Shown here piece by piece: positions 7,971-17,461 of a stretch of 44,664 bases of DNA. Within the stretch, counting starts at the first letter, position 1; each line of letters opens with the position of its first letter. The notes below the pieces were generated by a model. It was not told where the DNA came from and did no database searches. It saw only the letters and a program-made list of their open reading frames with translations. A program made the translations under genes and the position numbers. Source of the DNA: Porphyrobacter sp. (GTDB lineage Bacteria > Pseudomonadota > Alphaproteobacteria > Sphingomonadales > Sphingomonadaceae); assembly GCA_013911835.1 (NCBI GenBank), contig JACESM010000003.1, forward strand, positions 1-44,664. The letters are read 5' to 3'.

Positions 7971-9404
7971 ATGAGCGAGTGGGATCGCACGGTCGATGTG
8001 GTCGTCGTGGGGCAAGGCATCGCGGGCGCCTGCGCCGCGCTCGAAGCGCACCGGGCCGGGGCCGACGTGCTGGTGCTTGAACGTGCCGGAGGCGGCGGCG
8101 GGGCCAGCGCGCTCTCCGAGGGCATTTTTTATCTCGGCGGGGGAACGCCGGTACAGCAGGCCTGCGGCTATGAAGACACGGCGCAGAACCTATATGATTT
8201 CCTCCGCGCAAGCACTTCTCACCCCGATGATGCCGTGGTCCGCACCTTTGCCGAGGGCGCGCGCGATCATTTCGACTGGCTGGAACAGCAAGGCGTCCCT
8301 TTCACCCGCACGGCTTTCCCCGGCAAGGTTGTCTCCGTGCGAACGGCCGATTGCTTGCTGACCACCGGCAACGAGAAAGTCTGGCCATTCAAGAACGCAG
8401 CACAACCTGTGCCCCGTGGCCACCAGGCGCGTAGCGACGAGGTCAATGGCGGGCTGTCAGCCATGCGCGCGCTGCTGGCTGCTTGCGAGGCGGAAGGCAT
8501 CGAAACGATCTGCAATGCTGCGGTCACCGGAATCGAAACTGACGCAGACGGCCGCGTGATCGGCGTTTCAGCCACCGTCGACGGCGCACAGCAGCGGATC
8601 GGCGCACGCCGCGGCGTAGTGATCGCCACCGGCAGCTTCACCAACAATGCCGAGCTGGTGCAAAAGTGGCTCCCGCTGCTCAGCGAGACGTCCTCGCCGC
8701 TCGGCGTGCCCTCGAACGACGGGGTGGGCCTGGGGCTGGCGCAGCAGGCGGGCGCCGCGCTTGCCGCGATGGACGGGGTGATCGCGACCGCATCAATCTA
8801 TCCGCCCGAAAACCTTATCAAGGGGATCGTGGTGAATGACAAGGGCGAGCGGTTCGTCGCCGAGGACAGCTATCACGGGCGGCTGGCGGGCTTCATCATG
8901 GAGCAGCCGGACCAGAAGGCCTACCTGATCGTGGACAGCGAGATCTTCGCCTATCCCGAAACCGAGGGCGCGCGGCACGTGCTGATCGACGGCTACGAGA
9001 CGGTTGCCGAAATGGAGCGCGGCCTGAGATTGCCTCAAGGCGCGCTCGTCGGTACGCTCGAAGAATACAACCGGGATGCGGCGCAGGGGGTGGACACCCG
9101 CTTTCACAAGCAGCCGCCGTGGCTCAAACCGCTCGATCAGGCACCCTACGCCGCGTTTGACATTTCGTTCGACCGCTCGATCTACCTCTACATTACGCTC
9201 GGCGGGATCGACACGGATGCCCGGGCGCGGGTGCTCGATCCCTCGGGCAAGCCGATTGCGGGCCTCTATGCCGCAGGCGCTTGCGCCGCGCATATCACCC
9301 GGAACGGCAAGGAATATGCGAGCGGCCTCAGTCTGGGGCCGGGTTCGTTCTTTGGCCGCGTGGCCGGGCGCGAGGCTGCGGCCAACGCCGGCTCCTCTCA
9401 ATGA
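7971..9404 (+). CDS. FAD-dependent oxidoreductase (fumarate reductase / KstD superfamily)
   Basis: A 477-residue soluble flavoprotein. It opens with the dinucleotide-binding motif VVVVGQGIAGACAALEA and an acidic LVLER, continues with the GIVVNDKGERFVAEDSYHG strand, and closes with a second FAD motif (PIAGLYAAGACAAHITRNG, YASGLSLGPGSFFGRVAGR). The architecture is that of fumarate reductase flavoprotein-like and ketosteroid dehydrogenase-like enzymes, which desaturate or reduce carbon-carbon bonds next to a carbonyl. The substrate is unknown. A clear GGAGG ribosome site (TAGGGAGGAACGGAAAATG) supports this start. The stop overlaps the next flavoprotein start by ATGA, so the two act as a coupled pair. 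The operator at 7868-7883 lies just upstream. Confidence 0.85.
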   Translation: MSEWDRTVDVVVVGQGIAGACAALEAHRAGADVLVLERAGGGGGASALSEGIFYLGGGTPVQQACGYEDTAQNLYDFLRASTSHPDDAVVRTFAEGARDHFDWLEQQGVPFTRTAFPGKVVSVRTADCLLTTGNEKVWPFKNAAQPVPRGHQARSDEVNGGLSAMRALLAACEAEGIETICNAAVTGIETDADGRVIGVSATVDGAQQRIGARRGVVIATGSFTNNAELVQKWLPLLSETSSPLGVPSNDGVGLGLAQQAGAALAAMDGVIATASIYPPENLIKGIVVNDKGERFVAEDSYHGRLAGFIMEQPDQKAYLIVDSEIFAYPETEGARHVLIDGYETVAEMERGLRLPQGALVGTLEEYNRDAAQGVDTRFHKQPPWLKPLDQAPYAAFDISFDRSIYLYITLGGIDTDARARVLDPSGKPIAGLYAAGACAAHITRNGKEYASGLSLGPGSFFGRVAGREAAANAGSSQ

Positions 9405-11074
9405 GCGACGCCGGAGAGCGGACGCCGGACGGCGGCTATGATTTCATCGTCGTCGGCAGCGGTGCGGCGGGGCTGGTCGGTGCGATTTCGGCGCGGCTCG
9501 CCGGACTGCGCCCCTTGATCATCGAGAAGTCCGACCAGTGGGGCGGAACCACAGCCTTGTCGGGCGGGGTGCTGTGGATCCCGGCCAATGACGCGATGAT
9601 GGCCGAGGGTGTCGACGACCCTATCATCCGGGCACGCGCCTATCTTGCCGGCCTGCTCGGCCCCGATGCGAGTGAACGCGAGCGCGCCAAGGCCGAGGCA
9701 TTTCTTGATCACGCCCCGGCCATGGCCCGGATGCTGGCGGGCGAAGGCCTGCAATGGGTCCGCAACCGCGATCACCCCGATTACTATCCCGAAGTGGATG
9801 GCGCAGGGTTCGGTCGCACGCTCGAAGCTGCGCCAATCGACGGGCTTCGGCTCGGCCCCCGGCTTGCCACCTTGCGCGGGGTGGAGCTCGATGTCCCGGC
9901 ACTGACCAGCGACCAGTTCGGGCCGGCGGTGCTGACCAAGACCGGTATTCGCCCGGCCATGGTGGGCGCGCGCATAATGCTGCGGCATTACCGCGACAAG
10001 CTGCGCGGGCGCAAACCGCTGGGGTCGGGCCGCGGGCTGATCGCCTCGCTCATGCTGATCGTCGACCGGCTGGGGATTCCGGTCCGGCTGTCCACCGGAC
10101 TTGTTGACCTGATCATCGAGCACGGCGCTGTCACAGGCGTGGTTGTGGCGCACGATGGCAAGCGCGAGACCTTGCCTGCACCGGCAGGCGTCTTGCTTGC
10201 CGCAGGCGGTTTTGCGCACAACCCGGCGCTGCGACGCGAATTGCAGGGCTTCACCGATACGTGGAGCAATGCCTCGCCCGACGATCAGGGCGACGCGCTG
10301 GTCGCGGCGCGCGCGATTGGCGCCGATACCGAACTGCTCGACGATTGCTGGTGGATGCCGACGCTGGAAGTCGGACCGGACACCCATGCGCTCGCGCTCG
10401 GCCTGCGGGCCCTGCCGGGCAGCATTGTCGTTGACCATCATGGCAAGCGTTACATGGACGAGGCCCGCTCCTACATGGCGACGGGCCGGATCATGCGCGA
10501 ACACGGTGCGGCTGAGCATCGGCACTGGTTGATCATGGACGAACGCTTCCTGTCGCGGCACATCTTCCCTGAACTGTCTCCGCCCAGCGCGCGTGCGGCG
10601 ATGATGGCAGCCGGCACATTGAAGCGCGGCGAAACCATCGCCGAATTGGCGGCTGCGTGCGGCCTTGATCCCGCCGCTCTGTCGGCCACGGTGGAACGTT
10701 TCAACGGGTTTGCCCGTGCGGGCGTGGATGGCGATTTCCACCGCGGGGCCACAGCATACGATCGTTACTGGGCCGATCCGGCGCACAGCCCCAACCCGAG
10801 CCTTGGCCCGATCGAACGCCCGCCGTTCTGGGCTGCGGTGCTGCGTCCGGGTGATCTTGGCACCAATGGCGGGGTCAAGACCGATGCAGCGGGTAGGGTT
10901 CTGGATGGCGCGGACCGCCCAATCGAAGGGCTCTATGCCGCCGGTAACGGAAGCGGTTCGCCATTCCGCCGCAGCTATCCCGGGGCAGGGGCCACCATCG
11001 GCGCAGCGGCGACCTATGGCTATATTGCGGCGCGCCATGCCGCCCGGCGCCGGGTCAACGCCCCGTCGGACTGA
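9401..11074 (+). CDS. KstD-like FAD dehydrogenase
   Basis: I choose ATG 9401 (MSDAGERTPDGG), which overlaps the previous stop by 4 bases, giving 557 residues; the longer ORF from 9281 only reads through the previous gene. The FAD motif is YDFIVVGSGAAGLVGAISAR, followed by SDQWGGTTALSGGVLWIPAN, both typical of 3-ketosteroid dehydrogenases. The C-terminus has GLYAAGNGSGSPFRRSYPGA, then GATIGAA. The YPGAG there matches the KstD pair Tyr487/Gly491 that promotes enolisation of the 3-keto group. It probably introduces a double bond into a cyclic ketone; calling it a true delta-1-ketosteroid dehydrogenase would go beyond the evidence, since many sphingomonad paralogues act on other rings. Confidence 0.82.
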   Translation: MSDAGERTPDGGYDFIVVGSGAAGLVGAISARLAGLRPLIIEKSDQWGGTTALSGGVLWIPANDAMMAEGVDDPIIRARAYLAGLLGPDASERERAKAEAFLDHAPAMARMLAGEGLQWVRNRDHPDYYPEVDGAGFGRTLEAAPIDGLRLGPRLATLRGVELDVPALTSDQFGPAVLTKTGIRPAMVGARIMLRHYRDKLRGRKPLGSGRGLIASLMLIVDRLGIPVRLSTGLVDLIIEHGAVTGVVVAHDGKRETLPAPAGVLLAAGGFAHNPALRRELQGFTDTWSNASPDDQGDALVAARAIGADTELLDDCWWMPTLEVGPDTHALALGLRALPGSIVVDHHGKRYMDEARSYMATGRIMREHGAAEHRHWLIMDERFLSRHIFPELSPPSARAAMMAAGTLKRGETIAELAAACGLDPAALSATVERFNGFARAGVDGDFHRGATAYDRYWADPAHSPNPSLGPIERPPFWAAVLRPGDLGTNGGVKTDAAGRVLDGADRPIEGLYAAGNGSGSPFRRSYPGAGATIGAAATYGYIAARHAARRRVNAPSD

Positions 11075-12433
11075 TTAGCGCAAGGCGGACAAGATCAACG
11101 CGGTGTCAGGCGCGGTCGGATTCCACGTGGATGCAAGCACACCCTGTTCGCCGAACAAGGATTGTACCGGTTGTGCACTTGTCGCTGCGGCAAACAGGCT
11201 CTCTGCCATAGGATCGTCAACCGCGCAGTTCTTCCCGCGAAGGTGGCTGATCCAAGCGGCGATTGCGCGCAGGATGGCAGGGCATTGCTGCTCCGCCCGC
11301 TGCCGGACGGCGAGTGTTTCGAGCCAACGTTGCGGAATTTTCTGGCTGCCATCCATCGCAATCTGGGCCAGCCGGTGGTTGAGCGCCGGGTTCCTGAAGC
11401 GGTCGATCAGAGATGCTGCATAGGCGGTCAGATCCTGATCCGGCGAAGTGGCGATTGTGGCAGCCGCATCAGCCATCAAGGCTTGGGCTGCTTGGCACAG
11501 GGTCGCATCGGCAATCGCTTCGTGGACATAGGTGTAGCCGGCTTCCAGCCCGCAATAGGCAAGCAACGAATGCGCACCGTTGAGCATCCGCAGCTTGGCC
11601 GTCTCGTAGGGAGCGACATCCGCGACCAATTGGACGCCCGCCGCTTCCCAGCGGGGGCGGCCTGCGGCAAAGCGGTCCTCGATCACCCACTGGCTGAATG
11701 GTTCTGTTACCACCAGCGCGTCGTCGGCAAGGCCGGTGTCGGCAAAGGCGGCGGCGCGATCGGCATCGGTGGTGGCGGGAACAATGCGGTCGACCATGGT
11801 CGATGGGCAGGTGCAGGCTTCGGCAAACCATTCGGCAAGGTCAGTTGCGTGGGCGGCCAGATACTGGCGCATCAGCCGCTCTAATACCGCGCCGTTATGT
11901 GCCAGGTTGTCGCAGGACAGGAGCGTAACGCCGCTCATTCCAGCAGCGCGGCGCTGGCGCATGCCTTCGGTCAGCAGCGGATAGAAGCTGCCCGGCCCCG
12001 CCAGCGCCATGTCGAGCGAGCCGTCTCCGGCACGGCAATAGCCCTTCTCGGTCACGGTGAAGCTGACAATTCGCGTCGCCGGATCGGCAATGGCCGCGAT
12101 CACGGCTTCGGTATCCTGCGGGGCGGTCAGGACATTGCGGATCGCCCCGCCCAGACGGAATCGCGTGCCTTGGCCCGAGCGCTCGGCGATGAGGTAGAAT
12201 CCGTCTTGCGGATTGAGCTGCTCCGCCACACTCGCCGACCGCAGCGAGACCCCGGTGATCATCCAGCCCTCATCGCCAGCGACCATGGCCGCATCGGTAT
12301 ACGCCGCCTGATGTGCGCGGGTGAAGGCGCCTAGGCCGAAATGCACGATCCCGCGCGCCTGTGCACTGCGGTCATAGGCCGGGCGCTGAACCGTATCGGG
12401 CAGTTGGCCAGCTGTGGCGGCGGAAAGCCTCAC
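11075..12433 (-). CDS. uxuB: Mannitol dehydrogenase family, probable fructuronate reductase
   Basis: A 452-residue member of the polyol-specific long-chain dehydrogenases. The N-terminal Rossmann motif is GIVHFGLGAFTRAHQAAYTD; the catalytic region is KLRMLNGAHSLLAYCG, with the Lys, Asn and His that the family uses. Together with UxaC, ManD and a KDG kinase it most likely reduces D-fructuronate to D-mannonate with NADH. The start is GTG, inferred from the overlap with the uxaC stop (GTGA). It is the last gene of the regulator-uxaC-uxuB operon and converges on the KstD-like gene one base away. Mannitol or altronate dehydrogenase are the alternatives, but the neighbours favour UxuB. Confidence 0.87.
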   Translation of the reverse strand: MRLSAATAGQLPDTVQRPAYDRSAQARGIVHFGLGAFTRAHQAAYTDAAMVAGDEGWMITGVSLRSASVAEQLNPQDGFYLIAERSGQGTRFRLGGAIRNVLTAPQDTEAVIAAIADPATRIVSFTVTEKGYCRAGDGSLDMALAGPGSFYPLLTEGMRQRRAAGMSGVTLLSCDNLAHNGAVLERLMRQYLAAHATDLAEWFAEACTCPSTMVDRIVPATTDADRAAAFADTGLADDALVVTEPFSQWVIEDRFAAGRPRWEAAGVQLVADVAPYETAKLRMLNGAHSLLAYCGLEAGYTYVHEAIADATLCQAAQALMADAAATIATSPDQDLTAYAASLIDRFRNPALNHRLAQIAMDGSQKIPQRWLETLAVRQRAEQQCPAILRAIAAWISHLRGKNCAVDDPMAESLFAAATSAQPVQSLFGEQGVLASTWNPTAPDTALILSALR

Positions 12434-13833
12434 AGCTTGTAGGCTCGCTTGGCGAGGTTGTAGGCCAGATCGACCGCAAGCTCGGCGGCTTCGTCTTCAC
12501 CCATGCGATGTTCGGCGACCAGCTGCGCGAGCCAGCCGCAGTCCATCCGCCGCGCGACATCGTGACGCGCCGGGATCGACAGGAAGGCGCGGGTATCGTC
12601 GTTGAAGCCGACGGTGTTGTAAAAGCCCGCCGTCTCGGTGGTCATCTCGCGGAAACGGCGCATCCCCTCGGGGCTGTCGTTGAACCACCATGCCGGGCCG
12701 AGCTTCAGGGCCGGATAATGTCCCGCCAGCGGCGCCAGTTCGCGGGCATAGGTCGTCTCGTCCAGCGTGAAGACGATCATGCTGAAGCCGGGGTGGCTAC
12801 CGTAACGCGCCAGCAACGGGCGCAGGCCGTGAACATATTCGCAGGGCAAGGGAATGTCGGCGCCCTTGTCCCGCCCGAAGCGTTCGAACACAGCCGGGTT
12901 GTGGTTGCGAAAGACACCCGGGTGCAGTTGCATCACCAGCCCGTCATCCACGCTCATGCCCGCCATCTCGGTGAGCATCTGGGCGCGGAACAGCTCGGCA
13001 TCTTCCGGGCTGACATCGGCGCGGGTGACGCGGGTGAACAGGGCCTCGGCCTCGGCTGCCGGGAGGTCGGTGGTGCGGGCGCTGAGGTGGCCGTGATCGG
13101 TCGAGGTCGCACCCATCGCGGCGAAGAACGCGCGTCGCTGGCGATGGGCGGCAAGATAGCCCCGCCAGCTGAAGCAATCCTCGCCGGTCATTTCGCTGAA
13201 TCGCGCGAGATTATCGCGAAATCCTTCGAACTCGGGATCAACCACCGCATCAGGACGATAGGCGGTAATCACCCGCCCGCCCCAGCCGCTGTCGCGGATT
13301 GCCTGATGGTGGCGCAATTCGTCGAGCGGGCCTTCGGTGGTGGCGATGACCTCGATATTGTAACGCTCGAACAGCGCACGCGGTCGGAACGCCGGGTTGG
13401 CGAGGGCGGCGGTGATGGTGTCATAATAGTGGTCTGCCGTATCAGCGCCGAGCTTCACGTCGATCCCGAAGCTTGTCCCGAACACCCAATCCAGCCACAT
13501 CCGCGAAGGCGTGCCCCGGAACAAGTGGTAGCGTTCGGCAAACAGCCGCCAGCTTTCGCGCGGATCAGCAGCCGGGTTGCCAATACCAAGGTCTTCCAGC
13601 GCCACACCTTGCGAATGGAGCATCCGGAACACGTAGTGATCGGGGTGCAGCAGCAATTCGCTGGCATTTCCGAAAGGCGCATCGGTTGCCCACCATTCGG
13701 GGTCGGTATGGCCGTGCGGGCTGATGATCGGCAGATCCTTGACCAATTGGTACAGCGTGCGCGCGACAGCGCGGGTGGCCGGATCGGATGGCAACAGGCG
13801 ATCAGGGTGGAGTGCAAGCGACTTGGCGGTCAT
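12430..13833 (-). CDS. uxaC: Glucuronate (uronate) isomerase
   Basis: UxaC, 467 residues, typical full length. It starts with the family pattern LYQLVKDLPIISPHGHTDPE, whose His-x-His binds metal in this amidohydrolase-fold isomerase, and keeps the CFSWRGYLAAH and FSMIVFTLDETTY regions. It converts D-glucuronate to D-fructuronate (and galacturonate to tagaturonate) in the cytoplasm, the first step after uptake. It lies 17 bases downstream of the GntR gene and overlaps uxuB, so the three form one operon. Start ATG 13833. Confidence 0.95.
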   Translation of the reverse strand: MTAKSLALHPDRLLPSDPATRAVARTLYQLVKDLPIISPHGHTDPEWWATDAPFGNASELLLHPDHYVFRMLHSQGVALEDLGIGNPAADPRESWRLFAERYHLFRGTPSRMWLDWVFGTSFGIDVKLGADTADHYYDTITAALANPAFRPRALFERYNIEVIATTEGPLDELRHHQAIRDSGWGGRVITAYRPDAVVDPEFEGFRDNLARFSEMTGEDCFSWRGYLAAHRQRRAFFAAMGATSTDHGHLSARTTDLPAAEAEALFTRVTRADVSPEDAELFRAQMLTEMAGMSVDDGLVMQLHPGVFRNHNPAVFERFGRDKGADIPLPCEYVHGLRPLLARYGSHPGFSMIVFTLDETTYARELAPLAGHYPALKLGPAWWFNDSPEGMRRFREMTTETAGFYNTVGFNDDTRAFLSIPARHDVARRMDCGWLAQLVAEHRMGEDEAAELAVDLAYNLAKRAYKL

Positions 13834-13850
13834 GCCATCAGGCTCCGAGT

Positions 13851-14609
13851 TCAGGCGGTAACGCGGGAAAAGCGGTCGCGATTTGCCTGAACCGAGCGCC
13901 GGGCCTCGGCAATCGCACGTTCTTCGGTGGCAAACAGCAGGCTATCGAGCACTTGCGAAAGGTGCGCGCGCATCGCGGCACGCGCGGCGGCAGGATCGCG
14001 TTGCTTGAGCGCAGCCACAATCGCGGCATGTTCGTCCACCACAGGCTTGATGTTGGCCGACCTGGCCTTTTCGTGCAGCAAGGCTGCCTCTGGCGAGACG
14101 CTGCGCAGTTGCCACAGGCGTTCGACCGCCTGAAGCAGCGCATTGTTCCGACTGGCACTCGCAATCGCCAGATGGAAGGCCCGGTCGGCCTTCTCTGTGC
14201 CGCGCGGGTCCTGATTTTCGGCTTCGATGCGCTCAACCAGCTCGTCCAGCCGGTTCAACTCCGCATCGGTGATCTGGGTTGCCGCCAGTGCCGCAGCCTC
14301 TGCTTCGATCAGCAGCCGGGCTTCGGTGATTTCGATGGCTGACACGTTGTATGATGCCTCCTGCGCCTGATCGGGCAAGGCCCGGACATAGACACCTGAG
14401 CCGACCTTCACGTCGACCAGCCCGCGCACCTCAAGCGCAATGATCGCTTCACGAATGACCGGGCGACTGACTTCATACATGATCGCAAGCTCACGCTCGG
14501 CAGGCAGTTTTGCCCCGAGCGGGTATTTGCCTGCCGACAGATCGCCCATCAGCTTGCCAGCGATGACGACGTAAAGCCGGGCTTGCGGGGTCGCGCCATC
14601 AACCATCAT
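13851..14609 (-). CDS. GntR family regulator, FadR/FCD subfamily (UxuR-like)
   Basis: The N-terminal winged helix is LGAKLPAERELAIMYEVSRP followed by VIREAIIALEVRGLVDVKVG, the classical GntR pattern. The remainder is an all-helical FCD domain with the metal/ligand His-rich positions (DRAFHLAIASASRN, VVDEHAAIVAALKQRD). FCD regulators of uronate loci (UxuR, ExuR, KdgR-type) are repressors released by a sugar acid. It is the first gene of the uxaC-uxuB operon and is divergent from manD. A TTGAC-rich site with GACCAAT lies in the shared 96-base promoter region, and similar sites precede the TonB receptor. A GAGG ribosome site fits ATG 14609 or the next ATG. Confidence 0.9.
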   Translation of the reverse strand: MMVDGATPQARLYVVIAGKLMGDLSAGKYPLGAKLPAERELAIMYEVSRPVIREAIIALEVRGLVDVKVGSGVYVRALPDQAQEASYNVSAIEITEARLLIEAEAAALAATQITDAELNRLDELVERIEAENQDPRGTEKADRAFHLAIASASRNNALLQAVERLWQLRSVSPEAALLHEKARSANIKPVVDEHAAIVAALKQRDPAAARAAMRAHLSQVLDSLLFATEERAIAEARRSVQANRDRFSRVTA

Positions 14610-14637
14610 TTACCTCTTTCGCAAATCTGTTTGACCA

Positions 14638-14652
14638 ACTTGACAGACCAAT
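14638..14652. promoter_or_regulatory. Probable GntR operator between the regulator and manD
   Basis: ACTTGACAGACCAAT matches ATTGGACTGACCAAT (24812-24826) at 12 of 15 positions, and a further TTGACCAA lies at 14631. The E. coli UxuR consensus is TTGG-type/CCAA-type, which agrees in style. Position in the divergent promoter supports autoregulation and control of manD. Confidence 0.5.
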
Positions 14653-14705
14653 CTCATCAGGTCAAGAACTGAGCCAACGAAATCGACTCAATTCGGGACC
14701 ATGTC

Positions 14706-15914
14706 ATGAAAATCGAATCCGCCAAGGTGATCGTAACCTCTCCGGGCCGAAATTTCGTCACGCTCAAGATCCAGACCGACCAGGGCGTCTACGGCATTGG
14801 TGACGCAACGCTCAACGGGCGCGAATTGTCCGTTGTGTCCTATCTTGAAGACCACGTGATCCCTTGCCTGATCGGCATGGACCCGTGCCGGATCGAGGAT
14901 ATCTGGCAGTACCTTTATCGCGGCGCCTATTGGCGGCGCGGGCCGGTGACGATGCGGGCGATTGCGGCAGTCGATGTGGCGCTGTGGGACATCAAGGCGA
15001 AGATGGCCGGCATGCCGCTCTACCAGCTGCTCGGCGGGCGCAGCCGTGATCGGGTGATGGTTTACGGCCACGCCAATGGCAGCGACATTGCCGAAACGGT
15101 TGACGCTGTCGGGCGCTATATCGACCTCGGATACAAGGCGATCCGGGCGCAGACCGGCGTGCCGGGGATCAAGGATGCCTACGGGGTGGGCCGAGGCGAT
15201 CTCTATTACGAACCCGCCGATGCCCGCTTGCCCAGCGTTACCGGATGGGACACCCGCAAGGCGCTGAACTACGTCCCCAAAATGTTCGAAAAGCTGCGCG
15301 AAACTTACGGCTTTGATTACCACCTGCTGCACGATGGCCACCACCGCTATACCCCGCAGGAGGCCGCCAGTCTGGGCAAGATGCTCGAACCTTACCAGCT
15401 GTTCTGGTTTGAAGATTGTACTCCGGCCGAAAATCAGGAGGCCTTCAAGCTGGTGCGCCAGCACACCACCACGCCGCTAGCCGTTGGGGAAATCTTCAAT
15501 ACGATCTGGGATTGCAAGGATCTGATCCAGAACCAGCTGATCGACTATATCCGCGCCACCATTGTCGGGGCCGGCGGGGTCACGCATTTGCGCCGGATCG
15601 CGGATCTTGCCAGCCTCTATCAGGTGCGGACCGGATGCCACGGGGCGACTGACCTTTCCCCGGTAACGATGGGTACCGCCCTGCATTTCGATACCTGGGT
15701 GCCCAATTTCGGCATTCAGGAATATATGCGGCACACGCCGGAAACCGACGCGGTCTTCCCGCATGATTACCGCTTTGACAGCGGTCACATGACCTGCGGT
15801 GAGACGCCCGGCCACGGGGTGGACATCGATGAACAGCTCGCCGCGAAATACCCCTATCAGCAAGCCTGCCTGCCGGTCGCCCGGCTCGAAGATGGCACCA
15901 TGTGGAATTGGTAG
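14706..15914 (+). CDS. manD: D-mannonate dehydratase (enolase superfamily)
   Basis: A 402-residue ManD. The residues known from the N. aromaticivorans enzyme fall at identical numbers: Arg147 (AIRAQT), Tyr159 (DAYGVG), metal ligands Asp210 (LLHDGHH), Glu236 (WFEDC) and Glu262 (VGEIFN), and His212. It dehydrates D-mannonate to 2-keto-3-deoxy-D-gluconate using Mg2+. It follows UxuB and precedes the KDG kinase in the pathway. It is divergent from the GntR gene and begins a + strand operon with the GH79 lipoprotein and the kinase. RspA-like paralogues with low activity exist, but the locus argues for the true high-activity enzyme. Confidence 0.95.
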   Translation: MKIESAKVIVTSPGRNFVTLKIQTDQGVYGIGDATLNGRELSVVSYLEDHVIPCLIGMDPCRIEDIWQYLYRGAYWRRGPVTMRAIAAVDVALWDIKAKMAGMPLYQLLGGRSRDRVMVYGHANGSDIAETVDAVGRYIDLGYKAIRAQTGVPGIKDAYGVGRGDLYYEPADARLPSVTGWDTRKALNYVPKMFEKLRETYGFDYHLLHDGHHRYTPQEAASLGKMLEPYQLFWFEDCTPAENQEAFKLVRQHTTTPLAVGEIFNTIWDCKDLIQNQLIDYIRATIVGAGGVTHLRRIADLASLYQVRTGCHGATDLSPVTMGTALHFDTWVPNFGIQEYMRHTPETDAVFPHDYRFDSGHMTCGETPGHGVDIDEQLAAKYPYQQACLPVARLEDGTMWNW

Positions 15915-15945
15915 GCGCAGAATTGGCCATTCGGGAGACGTGAGA

Positions 15946-17457
15946 ATGAACAGGAATTTGCTGGCTGCGGTTGCACCTTTGGCGGTTGCGGCTTGCGCCA
16001 CAGCGCCGAGCGATGGGCTGGGTCTGGCGTCACTCGACAAGCTGGCCACGGTCGATCCGCGCTTTCAGGCGTATAATGTCGAGATGGTCGAAGTAACCGG
16101 CGGGCGGTTTTGGGCGCCTTATGGCGGACCGGCCGGCGAACGCTATCGTCAGCGGCCGCCGATTGATCTGACCAATCCGCGCCTCAGAGCTATGGCCAAG
16201 CATCTCGCGCCGAGCCTCATGCGGGTTTCGGGAACCTGGGCGAACAACACCTATCTCGAAGCCGAAGGCGAGAGCCTGTCCGCGCCTCCGCCCGGATTTG
16301 TGCAGGTGCTGACGCGCGGCCAGTGGCGCGGCGTGGTGGACTTCGCCAAGGCGGTTGATGCGCCGATCGTCACCAGTTTTGCCGTGAGCAAGGGAACCCG
16401 CGGCCCTGATGGCGTGTGGACAACCGCGCAGGCGCAGCGTCTCGCCGATCTGACGAAAGCTGCTGGCGGAACGCTGTATGCAGCAGAGTTCTTCAACGAA
16501 ACCAACGTGCCAACCGCTGCACCCGAAATGCCCGAACGCTATTCGGCCGATGATTACGCGGCCGAGTTCAAAATCTTCAGCGCATGGGCGAAAAAGGCTG
16601 TGCCCGGCATGAAGATCCTCGGCACCGGCGGGGTTGGCGAGGGCGGCCTGCTGACCGATGTGCCAGTGCCCGCCCTGAGCTTCATACCGACCGAGGAACT
16701 CGCCAGACGTCTGCCGGACAGCGTTGATGCCTTCAGCTATCATTTTTACGGCACCGTGTCGCAACGGTGTGCGGCGATGGGGATCGGCACGGCCCAAAAG
16801 GACGAGGCGCTGTCTGACCGGTGGCTCGACCTGACGCTCAGGGACTATGCCTTCTATGCGGCGCTGCGCGATAAGTACGAGCCGGGCAAGCCGATCTGGA
16901 ATACCGAAACAGCGCAGGCGGCCTGTGGCGGCAGCCCCTGGGCTTCGACGTTCCTCGACAGTTTCCGCTATCTGACTCAGAATGCGGTGCTGGCGCAGAA
17001 AGGCGTGCAGGTGGTGATGCACAACACGCTGGCTGCCTCGGACTATGCGCTGATCGATCAGGAATCCCTCGCCCCGCGCCCGAATTACTGGGCGGCGGTG
17101 CTTTGGGCGCGGCTGATGGGAACGACAGTGCTGGCGTCGCCGCAGTCGCCATCGGCCGATCTCCGGCTGTTTGCGCATTGCCTGAAGGGCGAGACCGGCG
17201 GCGTCGCCGTGCTTGCGCTGAACACCGGGGACGCGGAGCAGACGATCAATGTTGGCACCAAGGCAACCGCTTGGGTGATGACGGGGGCGCCGGTCGACAC
17301 CCGAAGTGTGAAGGTCAATGGCACCGCCCCGCAGGTTGACGAGGCAGGCGACATCACCGGGTTGAACGGCGTCGCCGCAACCGGCGATTTGTCAGTCCCC
17401 GGAAAGTCGATCGCCTTTGTCGCGGTTGCCGATGCAGCCAACGCAGCCTGCCGATAA
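15946..17457 (+). CDS. Heparanase-like glycoside hydrolase family 79 lipoprotein (beta-glucuronidase)
   Basis: I start at ATG 15946 (GGGAG ribosome site), which exposes a lipoprotein signal: LLAAVAPLAVAAC with a VAAC lipobox, Cys17. The longer ORF from 15799 runs back over manD. The mature protein resembles human heparanase: proton-donor motif FFNETN (Glu185, compare GNEPN), nucleophile motif WNTETAQAACGGSPW (Glu321, compare GETSSAYGGGAP), then VQVVMHNTLAASDYALID followed by PNYWAAVLWARLMGTTVLA, matching VVMRQVFF...NYHLVD...PDYWLSLLFKKLVGTKVL, and a C-terminal beta domain ending IAFVAVADAANAAC. GH79 enzymes release glucuronic acid from proteoglycans, plant glycans or glycosides. It should act on the outer membrane or in the periplasm, feeding UxaC. 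It lies in an operon between manD and the kinase. Confidence 0.85.
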   Translation: MNRNLLAAVAPLAVAACATAPSDGLGLASLDKLATVDPRFQAYNVEMVEVTGGRFWAPYGGPAGERYRQRPPIDLTNPRLRAMAKHLAPSLMRVSGTWANNTYLEAEGESLSAPPPGFVQVLTRGQWRGVVDFAKAVDAPIVTSFAVSKGTRGPDGVWTTAQAQRLADLTKAAGGTLYAAEFFNETNVPTAAPEMPERYSADDYAAEFKIFSAWAKKAVPGMKILGTGGVGEGGLLTDVPVPALSFIPTEELARRLPDSVDAFSYHFYGTVSQRCAAMGIGTAQKDEALSDRWLDLTLRDYAFYAALRDKYEPGKPIWNTETAQAACGGSPWASTFLDSFRYLTQNAVLAQKGVQVVMHNTLAASDYALIDQESLAPRPNYWAAVLWARLMGTTVLASPQSPSADLRLFAHCLKGETGGVAVLALNTGDAEQTINVGTKATAWVMTGAPVDTRSVKVNGTAPQVDEAGDITGLNGVAATGDLSVPGKSIAFVAVADAANAACR

Positions 17458-17461
17458 GCAG

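Noticed and set aside
9398-11038. Long - strand ORF (546 residues) opposite the KstD-like gene
   Set aside because: Shadow frame of a recognised FAD enzyme; low-complexity Arg/Gly/Pro content typical of antisense frames.
12361-13890. Long + strand ORF (509 residues) opposite uxaC
   Set aside because: It is a shadow of uxaC; the codon pattern and composition are those of antisense high-GC DNA and no family is visible.
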